DNA of 7,014 nt. Origin: Fimbriimonadaceae bacterium (GTDB lineage Bacteria; Armatimonadota; Fimbriimonadia; Fimbriimonadales; Fimbriimonadaceae). Where the stretch lies: assembly GCA_020849075.1 (NCBI GenBank), contig JADLGZ010000100.1:1-7014 (forward strand), written 5' to 3'. Below, in pieces: positions 1 through 6,287 of this stretch. Below the pieces are notes generated by a model. That model did not search any database. It was not told the DNA's origin and saw only the letters and a list, made by a program, of their open reading frames with translations. Position numbers and translations under genes: made by a program. Every line of letters begins with the position of its first letter. Within the stretch, counting starts at the first letter, position 1.

Positions 1-245
1 CACCGATTGAAGCGGGAGACCTGTACGGCACGGGCACGATTAGTGGCCCTGAGGAAGGAACCTTTGGGTCGCTACTGGAGCTCACCTGGCGCGGATCGAA
101 ACCAATCAAGCTCAATTCGGGTGAAGAACGAACATTCTTGGAGGATGGTGACATTCTGACCCTTCGCGGCTGGTGCCAAGGCGATGGCTATCGCATTGGC
201 TTCGGCGAAGCAACGGGGAGGATACTTCCCGCTCCGCGAAGATAA
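1..245 (+). CDS. fahA: Fumarylacetoacetase, C-terminal end (5' part off the window)
   Basis: The frame read from base 3 gives 80 codons and a TAA stop at 243-245. The fragment matches the C-terminus of fumarylacetoacetate hydrolase, which cleaves 4-fumarylacetoacetate to fumarate and acetoacetate in the last step of cytosolic tyrosine/homogentisate degradation. Seen directly: a GTGTISGPE loop, then FGSLLELTWRG, a short KPI..NSGE hairpin, and the family's end block CQGDGYRIGFG...GRILPA. By recalled alignment with mouse FAH, the Thr of GTISG corresponds to Thr350 (substrate contact) and the Glu of LLEL to Glu364 of the catalytic dyad; both are present. The metal-binding Asp/Glu residues lie upstream, outside the window. 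The full protein is usually about 415-440 residues, so roughly a fifth is visible. The gene ends one base before the stop of the convergent gene, leaving no intergenic terminator. The call is confident because this end block is diagnostic of the FAH type rather than of other FAH-superfamily hydrolases. Confidence 0.93.
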   Translation, partial: PIEAGDLYGTGTISGPEEGTFGSLLELTWRGSKPIKLNSGEERTFLEDGDILTLRGWCQGDGYRIGFGEATGRILPAPRR

Positions 246-246
246 T

Positions 247-2484
247 CTATTCAAGCCCAAATACACGCCACTCAGCGAGACTCGCCCCTGAGTTATTCGC
301 CGGGATTTCGATTCGGATATACCGAGCTTGGGTCGGAGTGCCGTAGTAGCTAATCGCGCCATTCTCACCGCGATTGATCAGCATCCATAGTCCATTGATT
401 TCGTGGGCCCAAGTTCGTGCAGCTTCTGGTTTCTGGCCCGTGCTAAAAACATTGATGTTAAAAGCGGGCCAGCACTTGGCTCCCGCAAACTGGAGTTCTA
501 CCTTTCCGAGGGCACGATCCTTACCGAGGTCCAGTTCTATCCAACCGGCCTTACCGGCGGCCCAATCGTAGGTTGTCGTTGTTTTGCCGTCAATCAAGCT
601 GTCGAGCTTAGTTGGTAGGGTGTCTAGGCTATCGGTGATAATCCGCCCCTCGGCCAAGTTGGTTTCGCTGGCTTTACCCGCGGGCAGGGGGACTTGGAGG
701 GGCACGATTCCGGACGTTACATTGCCTCGTGCGAATGAGTCAACGATTTGCCATGACTTCAGAAAGCCGGTCGCGCTTACCCCGTCGCGACTAACGCGCA
801 CCATGAGGACGCCATCATCAAAGTCTGGGAATGGAGTGCGGCCCTGATTTGGAAGGGGGGCGATTCCGCCTTCGATATTTTCGATCGTGAAGGTAGGAAC
901 TCCCTCGAACTTGCCGCCCTTCCGTGAGTAGAACTCTAGCCGAGCTCCTTTGATGAGCTGCCCGTTGGAGTCAATCACTCTGACGACCGTATTCTTGGGG
1001 GTTTGTTCAGCTATCTGACCATATGGAGTCATGAGGCAATGGAGTGCGGCGGCTTCAGTAGCCGCCAACAGGTCGGTTGCTTCAAATCGCAGTTGGGCGG
1101 TTGCCGCATCAAACCATGGTTCAGCGGGGAATCCCATGATCCCCGGATAACCGGTGTCATTTCGAGTGTCGCCGCCGTTGGTGATTCCGGGGTAGGGGTC
1201 GGTGCTTAGTCGATCGGCACCGCTGGATGCGCCTACCTGCATTCGCCCGAGGTCGAGAACTCCTGCGCGGATAAGGATTTCGCGAGCCGTCTGTCGCAAA
1301 GTCTTGACTTCCATGGTTCCTGGACCCTTGAAGTCTTGGATCCGGACCCCGGTTCGAACTCCATCAAGAGCAAATGAAAAGCGGCTAAACGGGAGGGCAA
1401 CATCGTTAAGAAATTGGGCAGCACGAGCGTAGCTCGCCTTGTTGCCCGTGTCCGGCAAAATCACGGGTCGAGCCGCCTCGTAGAATGAGATCACATTATC
1501 CGAGCGATCGGTGTCCACCGGTCCCATTTCCGCTTTCACGACGACCGATCGAGTTCGATGATCCGTCCCTTTGGATTGCCAGGGCCACGTGGTGGTCACA
1601 GTCCCTTCCTGGCCATCACTCAGGCCAGCCGGGAACTCACTAATGATCTCTTGACCTGCTACCATCCAAGACACACGAATCGCGCCAGATTGGGTTCCGT
1701 GGTACATAAAATGCGCCGTCCAAGTGAGGTCTTCCCCCGAGTTAGGAGTGACCGTTGCAAGGTCTTTGCTACAAGAGACATAGAGCATCTGGAGATTGCT
1801 CTCGCGATCGTAGAGCGGCGCCGGAGCGGTTTCGACCTGCAAAATGGGTCGCCCCGTCGCCGCTTCGCTACTACTGAAGTCAACAGCATTACGAAAGTCA
1901 AGGCCAAAACCATGATTGGCCGCGGGGTTATCGGCCATTGCCTGTACAGCGGGGCCGAGGCCATCAATGACCAGCACGCGGTCATTTAGAACGGAGTTTG
2001 CCCCCTTGACCTCTTCCCGGTCGGCAAGGCCCTTTCCGCCGGGGGCTTGCCAACGACCATAGGCTTTGCCGCCAAGTGGCGAATCCCAGGTAGCCGAGAC
2101 ATTTGGCGCCTTGGCCCCTGGCTCTATCGGCGTTTCAAGAAGGCCGAGCCCGCGCCGGCCCGGGCCCTCACCCCAGGGTGTTACCATCCGGTACACGCCG
2201 CTCAGTTGCGGCTCGTCACCGATTTCCTGCGACAAGATCAGGCGGGCCCGAGTCACACGGTTGGGGCCAATGATCCGCCGAAGGTCACCAAACTTGATCA
2301 GAATACTCTTACCAGGACCCCCTGACAGCAAGGGGTCTCGACCATAGTTCTCGACTGCCTTCGCGCTTTCGATGAAAGTATCGCTTACCGCATAGTAACG
2401 AAAATCAGAGTCACCGGGCCCACCTCGCTCTAGCGAGAGCGTGGGGCTTTGGGTCGTGGCGGCAACGAGAATGGCTGCGAGCAT
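247..2484 (-). CDS. Exported multidomain protein: DNRLRE-type domain, Ig-like regions, C-terminal F5/8 (discoidin)-type domain
   Basis: A 745-residue protein of unknown specific function. Residues 1 to about 13 form a short hydrophobic leader (MLAAILVAATTQS) with no basic n-region; export is likely but the leader is atypical. Residues ~28-220 resemble the DNRLRE/disaggregatase-like beta-sandwich: DTFIES, ENYG, ILIKFGDL, TRARLIL, VTPWGEG, a repeated-Gly stretch, VLVIDGLGPAVQAM, NHGFGLDF, FSSSEA, RPILQVE. Residues ~231-340 look like a CARDB/Ig-like module (DLTWTAHF, IRVSWMVAGQEI, SDNVISFYE). Residues ~341-495 are unassigned and contain two YPGI tetrapeptides around an Asn/Gly/Asp-rich loop. Residues ~496-600 resemble a carboxypeptidase-regulatory-like beta domain (VVRVIDSNGQLIKGARLEFYS). 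Residues ~605-745 fit an F5/8 type C fold: DSLIDGKTTTTYDW, GWIELDLGKDRALGKVELQF, RYIRIEI, LAEWRVFG. No catalytic motif is recognisable, so a surface, matrix or carbohydrate-binding role is inferred. An in-frame TAA three codons upstream of the ATG excludes a longer leader. There is no SD; a TAAACT box at -12 to -7 suits leaderless transcription. Confidence 0.85.
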   Translation of the reverse strand: MLAAILVAATTQSPTLSLERGGPGDSDFRYYAVSDTFIESAKAVENYGRDPLLSGGPGKSILIKFGDLRRIIGPNRVTRARLILSQEIGDEPQLSGVYRMVTPWGEGPGRRGLGLLETPIEPGAKAPNVSATWDSPLGGKAYGRWQAPGGKGLADREEVKGANSVLNDRVLVIDGLGPAVQAMADNPAANHGFGLDFRNAVDFSSSEAATGRPILQVETAPAPLYDRESNLQMLYVSCSKDLATVTPNSGEDLTWTAHFMYHGTQSGAIRVSWMVAGQEIISEFPAGLSDGQEGTVTTTWPWQSKGTDHRTRSVVVKAEMGPVDTDRSDNVISFYEAARPVILPDTGNKASYARAAQFLNDVALPFSRFSFALDGVRTGVRIQDFKGPGTMEVKTLRQTAREILIRAGVLDLGRMQVGASSGADRLSTDPYPGITNGGDTRNDTGYPGIMGFPAEPWFDAATAQLRFEATDLLAATEAAALHCLMTPYGQIAEQTPKNTVVRVIDSNGQLIKGARLEFYSRKGGKFEGVPTFTIENIEGGIAPLPNQGRTPFPDFDDGVLMVRVSRDGVSATGFLKSWQIVDSFARGNVTSGIVPLQVPLPAGKASETNLAEGRIITDSLDTLPTKLDSLIDGKTTTTYDWAAGKAGWIELDLGKDRALGKVELQFAGAKCWPAFNINVFSTGQKPEAARTWAHEINGLWMLINRGENGAISYYGTPTQARYIRIEIPANNSGASLAEWRVFGLE

Positions 2485-2516
2485 GAGTAGAGTTTAGACG
2501 TTTCTCCGGGTACAAC
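2485..2516. promoter_or_regulatory. Compact divergent start region with two overlapping -10-like boxes
   Basis: Only 32 bp separate the ATG of the minus-strand exported-protein gene (2484) from the ATG of serC (2517). On the minus strand TAAACT (2491-2496) sits six bases before the ATG, the geometry of a -10 box for a leaderless mRNA starting at the A of the ATG. On the plus strand TAGAGT (2488-2493) is a -10-like box that would give a start near 2500 and a leader of about 17 nt. The two boxes overlap by three bases. Neither has a good TTGACA-like -35 at 16-18 bp, and no SD precedes either start. That transcription starts here is an inference; the boxes are weak matches. Confidence 0.35.
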
Positions 2517-3635
2517 ATGACCATGAGCGCGACAATCTCAACCCAGCCGTACAGTCGGATTTTCAACTTCTCAGCGGGCCCATGCACGTTACCGGTTGAG
2601 GTTCTTGAGGAGGCTCGCGATGGCCTGATGAATTGGAATGGCTTCGGTGCGAGCGTGCTCGAAATGAGTCATCGCAGCAAGGCGTTCGATGGCATTCTTA
2701 ATACCGCTATTGAAGACTTGCGAGAGTTGATGGGTATCCCCGCGAACTATAAGGTCCTCTTTCTGCAGGGAGGAGCGAGTCTTCAATTCTCAATGATTCC
2801 TATGAACTTGAGACCACATGGAAGCAGTGTGGACCATATCGTCACTGGGGCTTGGGGAAAGAAATCCGTTGAGGCAAGCAACCTTTACGGCGGTAAGACC
2901 TCGGTGATTTATGATGCCAAGGAATCAAATTACAATCACACGCCCAAGCTCGCTGGCCTACCGATTAATCGAGACAATGCCTATGTTTATTTCACCAGCA
3001 ACGAAACAATTCAAGGCGTTAATTACCTATCTGATCCGGAGGTTGACGGTAATGTATGGATCTGCGATATGTCGTCGGACATTCTGAGCCGGCCCGTTGA
3101 TGTTTCAAAGTACGGGCTCATCTTCGCGGGAGTTCAAAAGAACATGGGGCCAGCGGGCGCCGTTTTGGTCATCATCCGGGAGGATCTGTTGGAGCGAGTA
3201 CCTCAGGGGATGCCGCCCATGCTTGATTATCGGTTGATGGCCGAGAACAACAGCCTTTACAACACGCCTCCGTGCTGGAGCATCTACATGTGTGGCTTGG
3301 TTTACCAGTGGATGAAGAAAAATGGAGGCGTTGCCGCGATGCATGTGCGCAACGAGAACAAGGCCAAACTGATCTACGATGCGATTGATAATTCAGCGTT
3401 CTACAAGGGGCACGCCGTTCCAGAAAATCGGAGCCGCATGAATATCACTTTCACTTTGCCTTCAGAGGAGTTGGGCAAGCAGTTCGTAGCTGAAGCGAAG
3501 GCGGAGGGCATGATTGAGCTCAACGGGCACCGCTCGGTTGGCGGATGTCGCGCAAGTATCTATAATGCTTTCCCTGTTGAAGGTTGCCAGGCATTGGCTG
3601 ACTTCATGAAGGCTTTTGAGTTAGCCAACGGATGA
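2517..3635 (+). CDS. serC: Phosphoserine aminotransferase (PLP-dependent)
   Basis: This 372-residue cytosolic class-V aminotransferase converts 3-phosphohydroxypyruvate plus glutamate to O-phosphoserine plus 2-oxoglutarate in serine synthesis. In many bacteria SerC also acts in the DXP-dependent PLP pathway. Seen directly: the N-terminal FNFSAGPCTLP (16-25); MSHRSKAF (50-57); the cofactor-phosphate loop QGGAS (84-88); TSNETIQGV (160-168); CDMSSDILSRP (183-193), whose first Asp should contact the pyridine nitrogen; AGVQKNMGPAG (204-214) with Schiff-base Lys208; NTPPCWSIYM (249-258); and the C-terminal GHRSVGGCRASIYNA (337-351), which closes the substrate-phosphate site. Length is close to the usual ~360, with about ten extra N-terminal residues. 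ATG 2517 is used as the start; ATG 2523 (Met3) is an equally SD-less alternative. The stop overlaps the priA start (ATGA), implying co-transcription and likely translational coupling. No key residue is missing. Confidence 0.97.
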   Translation: MTMSATISTQPYSRIFNFSAGPCTLPVEVLEEARDGLMNWNGFGASVLEMSHRSKAFDGILNTAIEDLRELMGIPANYKVLFLQGGASLQFSMIPMNLRPHGSSVDHIVTGAWGKKSVEASNLYGGKTSVIYDAKESNYNHTPKLAGLPINRDNAYVYFTSNETIQGVNYLSDPEVDGNVWICDMSSDILSRPVDVSKYGLIFAGVQKNMGPAGAVLVIIREDLLERVPQGMPPMLDYRLMAENNSLYNTPPCWSIYMCGLVYQWMKKNGGVAAMHVRNENKAKLIYDAIDNSAFYKGHAVPENRSRMNITFTLPSEELGKQFVAEAKAEGMIELNGHRSVGGCRASIYNAFPVEGCQALADFMKAFELANG

Positions 3636-6031
3636 TCGCCGTTGCTCAGGTTGCGCTCGATGGGCGTAGTGCTGGGCCAATCGAACCGCTCACCTACCTC
3701 AACCCCAGTGGTGCGAAGAAGGGCCAAATTGTGATGGCACCCTTGGGTTCGAGAACACTATTTGGGGTCGTGCTTTCGTCATCGGTCGTTGAAGAAGCCG
3801 CCCTTCCGGTCCCCTTCAATAAGCTACGAGCGGCAAGTGCGCCAGTAAAGGGGATGGACATACCGCCAATTTTGGTGGACACCATGGAAGAGGTAGCCCA
3901 AGACTCCCTGTCGCCCCTTTCCATGACAATTGGCTTACTGCTTCCTCCTGGCCTGTCAGCCCGGCTGGAAAGCGTTTGGGCCCGTACAGGAAGTCAACCA
4001 AACGAGAAGCTGTCGTCGGTGCAGAGCGAAGTATTGCGGGCGATTGATGACCTTGGCGGAGCGCTTTCCGGATCGAAATCCAAACCAATTGCCGCCAGCG
4101 CCTTGAGAGCCCTTAGGCAATTGCGTGCGAAGGGTTTGGTGCAGGAATCCATTACGGTTAAGCCCAAGCATGAGCGGGAGACATTGCCAGATGGCTTGCG
4201 GTTGACCAATGACGAAGCAAATGTCGAAGCCTTTCTGAAAAACGTCGGCCGTAAGAAACCAGCGCAGGCTCTGACCCTGATCCGGTTACAGGGATCGGAA
4301 GGTCTTCGACTGACCCCTCAGGAAATCAAGGCGCTTAGCGGCGTGACGGACCAGACTTTGAAAGCCCTGATGAAAGAGGGACTACTTGAGCCTGCGCCAG
4401 AACAGCCTGCGATCCCCTCGAGGGTAACGACCCTGTCTGTCCAGCAGGAGCGGGCGGTCAATGCAATACAGGGGTCCATCGTAGGCAAGAAGAAGGAACG
4501 CTTCTTGCTATTTGGTGTAACCGGAAGCGGGAAAACCGAGGTCTACCTCCGAGCGGCCGCAGAGGCGCTGAAGCAGGGCAAGCAAGTTCTATATCTTGTG
4601 CCCGAGATAGCCTTGACTGCCCAAGTTATTGGTCAACTGCGGGGTCGTTTCGGGTCAAGTGTAGAGGTGTTCCACAGTAACCTCGGGCAGGCTGAACGGT
4701 TAGAGGCGTGGATGCGAGTGGCCAAAGGGGAGTCGCCGATCGTCATGGGTGCGCGTTCCGCACTTTTTGCTCCGCTGAGCAATCTGGGTCTTGTGATCTT
4801 GGACGAGGAGCATGAACAAAGCTACAAACAGGAGTCATCGCCGCGATACCATGCAAAACGAGTCGCAAAGATGTTGGCCGAACGCCATGGAGCGACCCTT
4901 GTACTTGGTTCGGCAACGCCAAGCGTCGAATCTTTTTGGGAGTCAGAGACAGGGGCCCTTGTGCGTTTGGAGATGCCAGAACGGGCGGCGTCGGCCAAGC
5001 TGCCCACGATCCAAGTTGTGGACCTAGGGGACCAGTTTAGATCAAAGGAGCAAAAGCCGAGCATGTTCTCAAGACCCCTTTTCGACCGAATGCAAGCGGT
5101 ACTGGCCCGGGGTGAGCAGGCAATCTTGTTTCTCAATCGCCGTGCATATTCGCCATTTCTCAGTTGCCGCGAGTGCGGTCATATCTACTCCTGTCGCCAG
5201 TGTGCGGTATCGCTGTCCTACCATAAGCGAGAGGGTGCTCTCGTTTGCCACTACTGCGGGGAAAAGTTACCGGCACCCGCTCATTGCCCCGGGTGCGATG
5301 GTACGAAACTTAGCCCAACAGGGGCGGGAAGCGAAAAGGTGGAGGAGGTGCTACGGGAGGAGTTCCCCGCCGCACGGATCGCACGGCTTGATCGGGATGT
5401 TGCCAGGAAGAAGGGTGCTCTCGAAGAAATCTTCGCGCTGATGCGATCGGGTGGCCTAGACTTTTTGGTAGGAACGCAAATGGTGGCAAAGGGGCTCGAT
5501 TTCCCGGGCGTTACATTAGTCGGAGTGATTGTGGCGGACACGGCCCTTCACTTGCCGGATTTCAGGGCTAGCGAGCGAACTTTTCAACTGCTGAGTCAAG
5601 TTAGTGGGCGGGCGGGACGGGCGGATAAACCGGGTGAAGTGGTGATTCAGACCTTCAGCCCGAAGCATCCGGCTATCCTCTGTGCGCAGAATCACGACTT
5701 CGTCAAGTTCTACGAAAGTGTCCTGCTTGAACGAGAGCAGGTGGGCTACCCGCCGTTTAACCGTTTGGTTAATGTTGTTTTTTCGGGGCCGGACCGAGGT
5801 GAGCTAGTCCGATTCAGTAGCAAGGTTGGCGAAGCGATAGATCAGGTGTTTCCGATGGCTCATCGGCTTGGCCCAGTGGATTGCAATTTAGAAAGACTGA
5901 GTGGCCTTTGGCGACGACACATTTTGCTTAAGGTGCCCCTTGATGGTTCCCTTGCGGGCCTGAAAGATGTCGTCATGGACCACCCACAGATTTCAACCTT
6001 TGTTGATGTAGATCCTTACACCATGATGTAG
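3632..6031 (+). CDS. priA: Primosomal replication-restart helicase PriA
   Basis: A 799-residue 3'-to-5' superfamily-2 DNA helicase that recognises stalled forks and starts primosome assembly to reload the replicative helicase. Domains seen in order: 3'-DNA-binding domain (~1-105; GQIVMAPLGSRTLFGVVL); a winged-helix/linker region (~125-265), longer than in E. coli PriA (732 aa) and closer to the B. subtilis layout (805 aa); helicase lobe 1 with Walker A GVTGSGKTE (295-303, Lys301), DEEH (391-394) and GSATPS (426-431). The zinc module inserted in lobe 2 has all eight cysteines at 512, 515, 521, 524, 539, 542, 552 and 555. Lobe 2 carries GTQMVAKGLDFP (614-625), ADTALHLPDFRASER (635-649) and QVSGRAGR (656-663). 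A C-terminal domain follows (~700-799). The ATG overlaps the serC stop as ATGA and matches the family N-terminus; no SD precedes it. ATPase and zinc residues are all intact, so it should be active. The TAG stop lies 10 bp from the end of the convergent tRNA-Gly gene. Confidence 0.98.
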   Translation: MIAVAQVALDGRSAGPIEPLTYLNPSGAKKGQIVMAPLGSRTLFGVVLSSSVVEEAALPVPFNKLRAASAPVKGMDIPPILVDTMEEVAQDSLSPLSMTIGLLLPPGLSARLESVWARTGSQPNEKLSSVQSEVLRAIDDLGGALSGSKSKPIAASALRALRQLRAKGLVQESITVKPKHERETLPDGLRLTNDEANVEAFLKNVGRKKPAQALTLIRLQGSEGLRLTPQEIKALSGVTDQTLKALMKEGLLEPAPEQPAIPSRVTTLSVQQERAVNAIQGSIVGKKKERFLLFGVTGSGKTEVYLRAAAEALKQGKQVLYLVPEIALTAQVIGQLRGRFGSSVEVFHSNLGQAERLEAWMRVAKGESPIVMGARSALFAPLSNLGLVILDEEHEQSYKQESSPRYHAKRVAKMLAERHGATLVLGSATPSVESFWESETGALVRLEMPERAASAKLPTIQVVDLGDQFRSKEQKPSMFSRPLFDRMQAVLARGEQAILFLNRRAYSPFLSCRECGHIYSCRQCAVSLSYHKREGALVCHYCGEKLPAPAHCPGCDGTKLSPTGAGSEKVEEVLREEFPAARIARLDRDVARKKGALEEIFALMRSGGLDFLVGTQMVAKGLDFPGVTLVGVIVADTALHLPDFRASERTFQLLSQVSGRAGRADKPGEVVIQTFSPKHPAILCAQNHDFVKFYESVLLEREQVGYPPFNRLVNVVFSGPDRGELVRFSSKVGEAIDQVFPMAHRLGPVDCNLERLSGLWRRHILLKVPLDGSLAGLKDVVMDHPQISTFVDVDPYTMM

Positions 6032-6041
6032 TTTGATCTCT

Positions 6042-6116
6042 TGGAGCGGGTGACGAGATTCGAACTCGCAACATCAACCTTGGGAAGGTCGCGCTCTACC
6101 ATTGAACTACACCCGC
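6042..6116 (-). tRNA. tRNA-Gly (anticodon CCC), CCA encoded
   Basis: Read on the minus strand, the sequence folds as a complete cloverleaf. The acceptor GCGGGTG/CACCCGC has seven pairs. The D stem is GTTC/GAGC (one G-U) and the anticodon stem CGACC/GGTTG, with loop TTCCCAA giving anticodon CCC at 6082-6084. The variable loop has 5 nt, and the T arm is GCGAG/CTCGT (one terminal G-U) with loop TTCGAAT. The discriminator is U, as is usual for bacterial glycine tRNAs, followed by a genomically encoded CCA (6042-6044). It reads the GGG codon. It lies 40 bp downstream of tRNA-Thr on the same strand and converges on priA with 10 bp between them. I see no hairpin-plus-T-tract terminator beyond its 3' end, so readthrough antisense to the priA 3' end is possible. 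Confidence 0.97.
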
Positions 6117-6126
6117 CTCCGTCACC

Positions 6127-6155
6127 ATTGTGGGACGCTTCCGTGGGAAAGTCAA
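6127..6155 (-). promoter_or_regulatory. Candidate sigma-70-type promoter for tRNA-Gly
   Basis: On the minus strand TTGACT (6150-6155, five of six to TTGACA) is followed by exactly 17 bp and then CACAAT (6127-6132, four of six to TATAAT). Ten bases separate that box from the 5' end of tRNA-Gly, which places the start a few bases upstream of the mature tRNA. It lies within the 40-bp spacer between the two tRNA genes. The match and spacing are good, but a chance hit cannot be excluded from sequence alone, and the two tRNAs could also be processed from one transcript. Confidence 0.45.
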
Positions 6156-6156
6156 G

Positions 6157-6231
6157 TGGAGCCCAAGAGCAGAATTGAACTGCCGACCTCTTCTTTACCA
6201 AAGAAGTGCTCTACCACTGAGCTACTTGGGC
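6157..6231 (-). tRNA. tRNA-Thr (anticodon GGT), CCA encoded
   Basis: The minus strand gives a full cloverleaf. Acceptor GCCCAAG/CTTGGGC and D stem GCTC/GAGC are fully paired. The anticodon stem CTTCT/AGAAG is also fully paired, with loop TTGGTAA giving anticodon GGT at 6197-6199. The variable loop is AGGTC, and the T stem GGCAG/CTGCT has one terminal G-U. The discriminator is U, followed by encoded CCA (6157-6159). It decodes ACC and ACU. It is the first of the tandem tRNA pair. The 56 bp between it and the stop of the upstream GH1 gene (6232-6287) hold no clear terminator. TATCAC (6242-6247) lies ten bases before the tRNA and could be a -10 box, but no matching -35 is evident, so transcription from the GH1 gene through the tRNAs is also possible. 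Confidence 0.97.
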
Positions 6232-6287
6232 GGGCGGCATAGTGATACCCGTTTCCGAGCCGACGATGCCAGCAGAATTGGGAAGCA

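Noticed and set aside
270..293. Possible hairpin: ACTCAG (270-275) pairing with CTGAGT (288-293), followed by TTATT, as a terminator for the fumarylacetoacetase gene.
   Set aside because: The stem is only six pairs with a 12-nt loop, the T-tract is interrupted, and the sequence lies within the coding region of the opposite gene. Too weak to call as a terminator.
1558..1989. A 143-codon plus-strand open frame opposite the exported-protein gene.
   Set aside because: The translation has no recognisable domain, is rich in Arg and Cys as expected for an antisense shadow, and lies wholly within a well-supported gene on the other strand.
6016..6201. A small open frame on the minus strand across the tRNA region.
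   Set aside because: It runs across tRNA-Gly and into tRNA-Thr; both have intact cloverleafs with encoded CCA, so the frame is a by-product of tRNA sequence.
6042..6231. tRNA genes as an integration site for a genomic island.
   Set aside because: Both tRNAs are complete, no integrase is present, and I saw no duplicated tRNA 3' end or direct repeat nearby. The flanking genes (priA, GH1) look like ordinary chromosomal genes.
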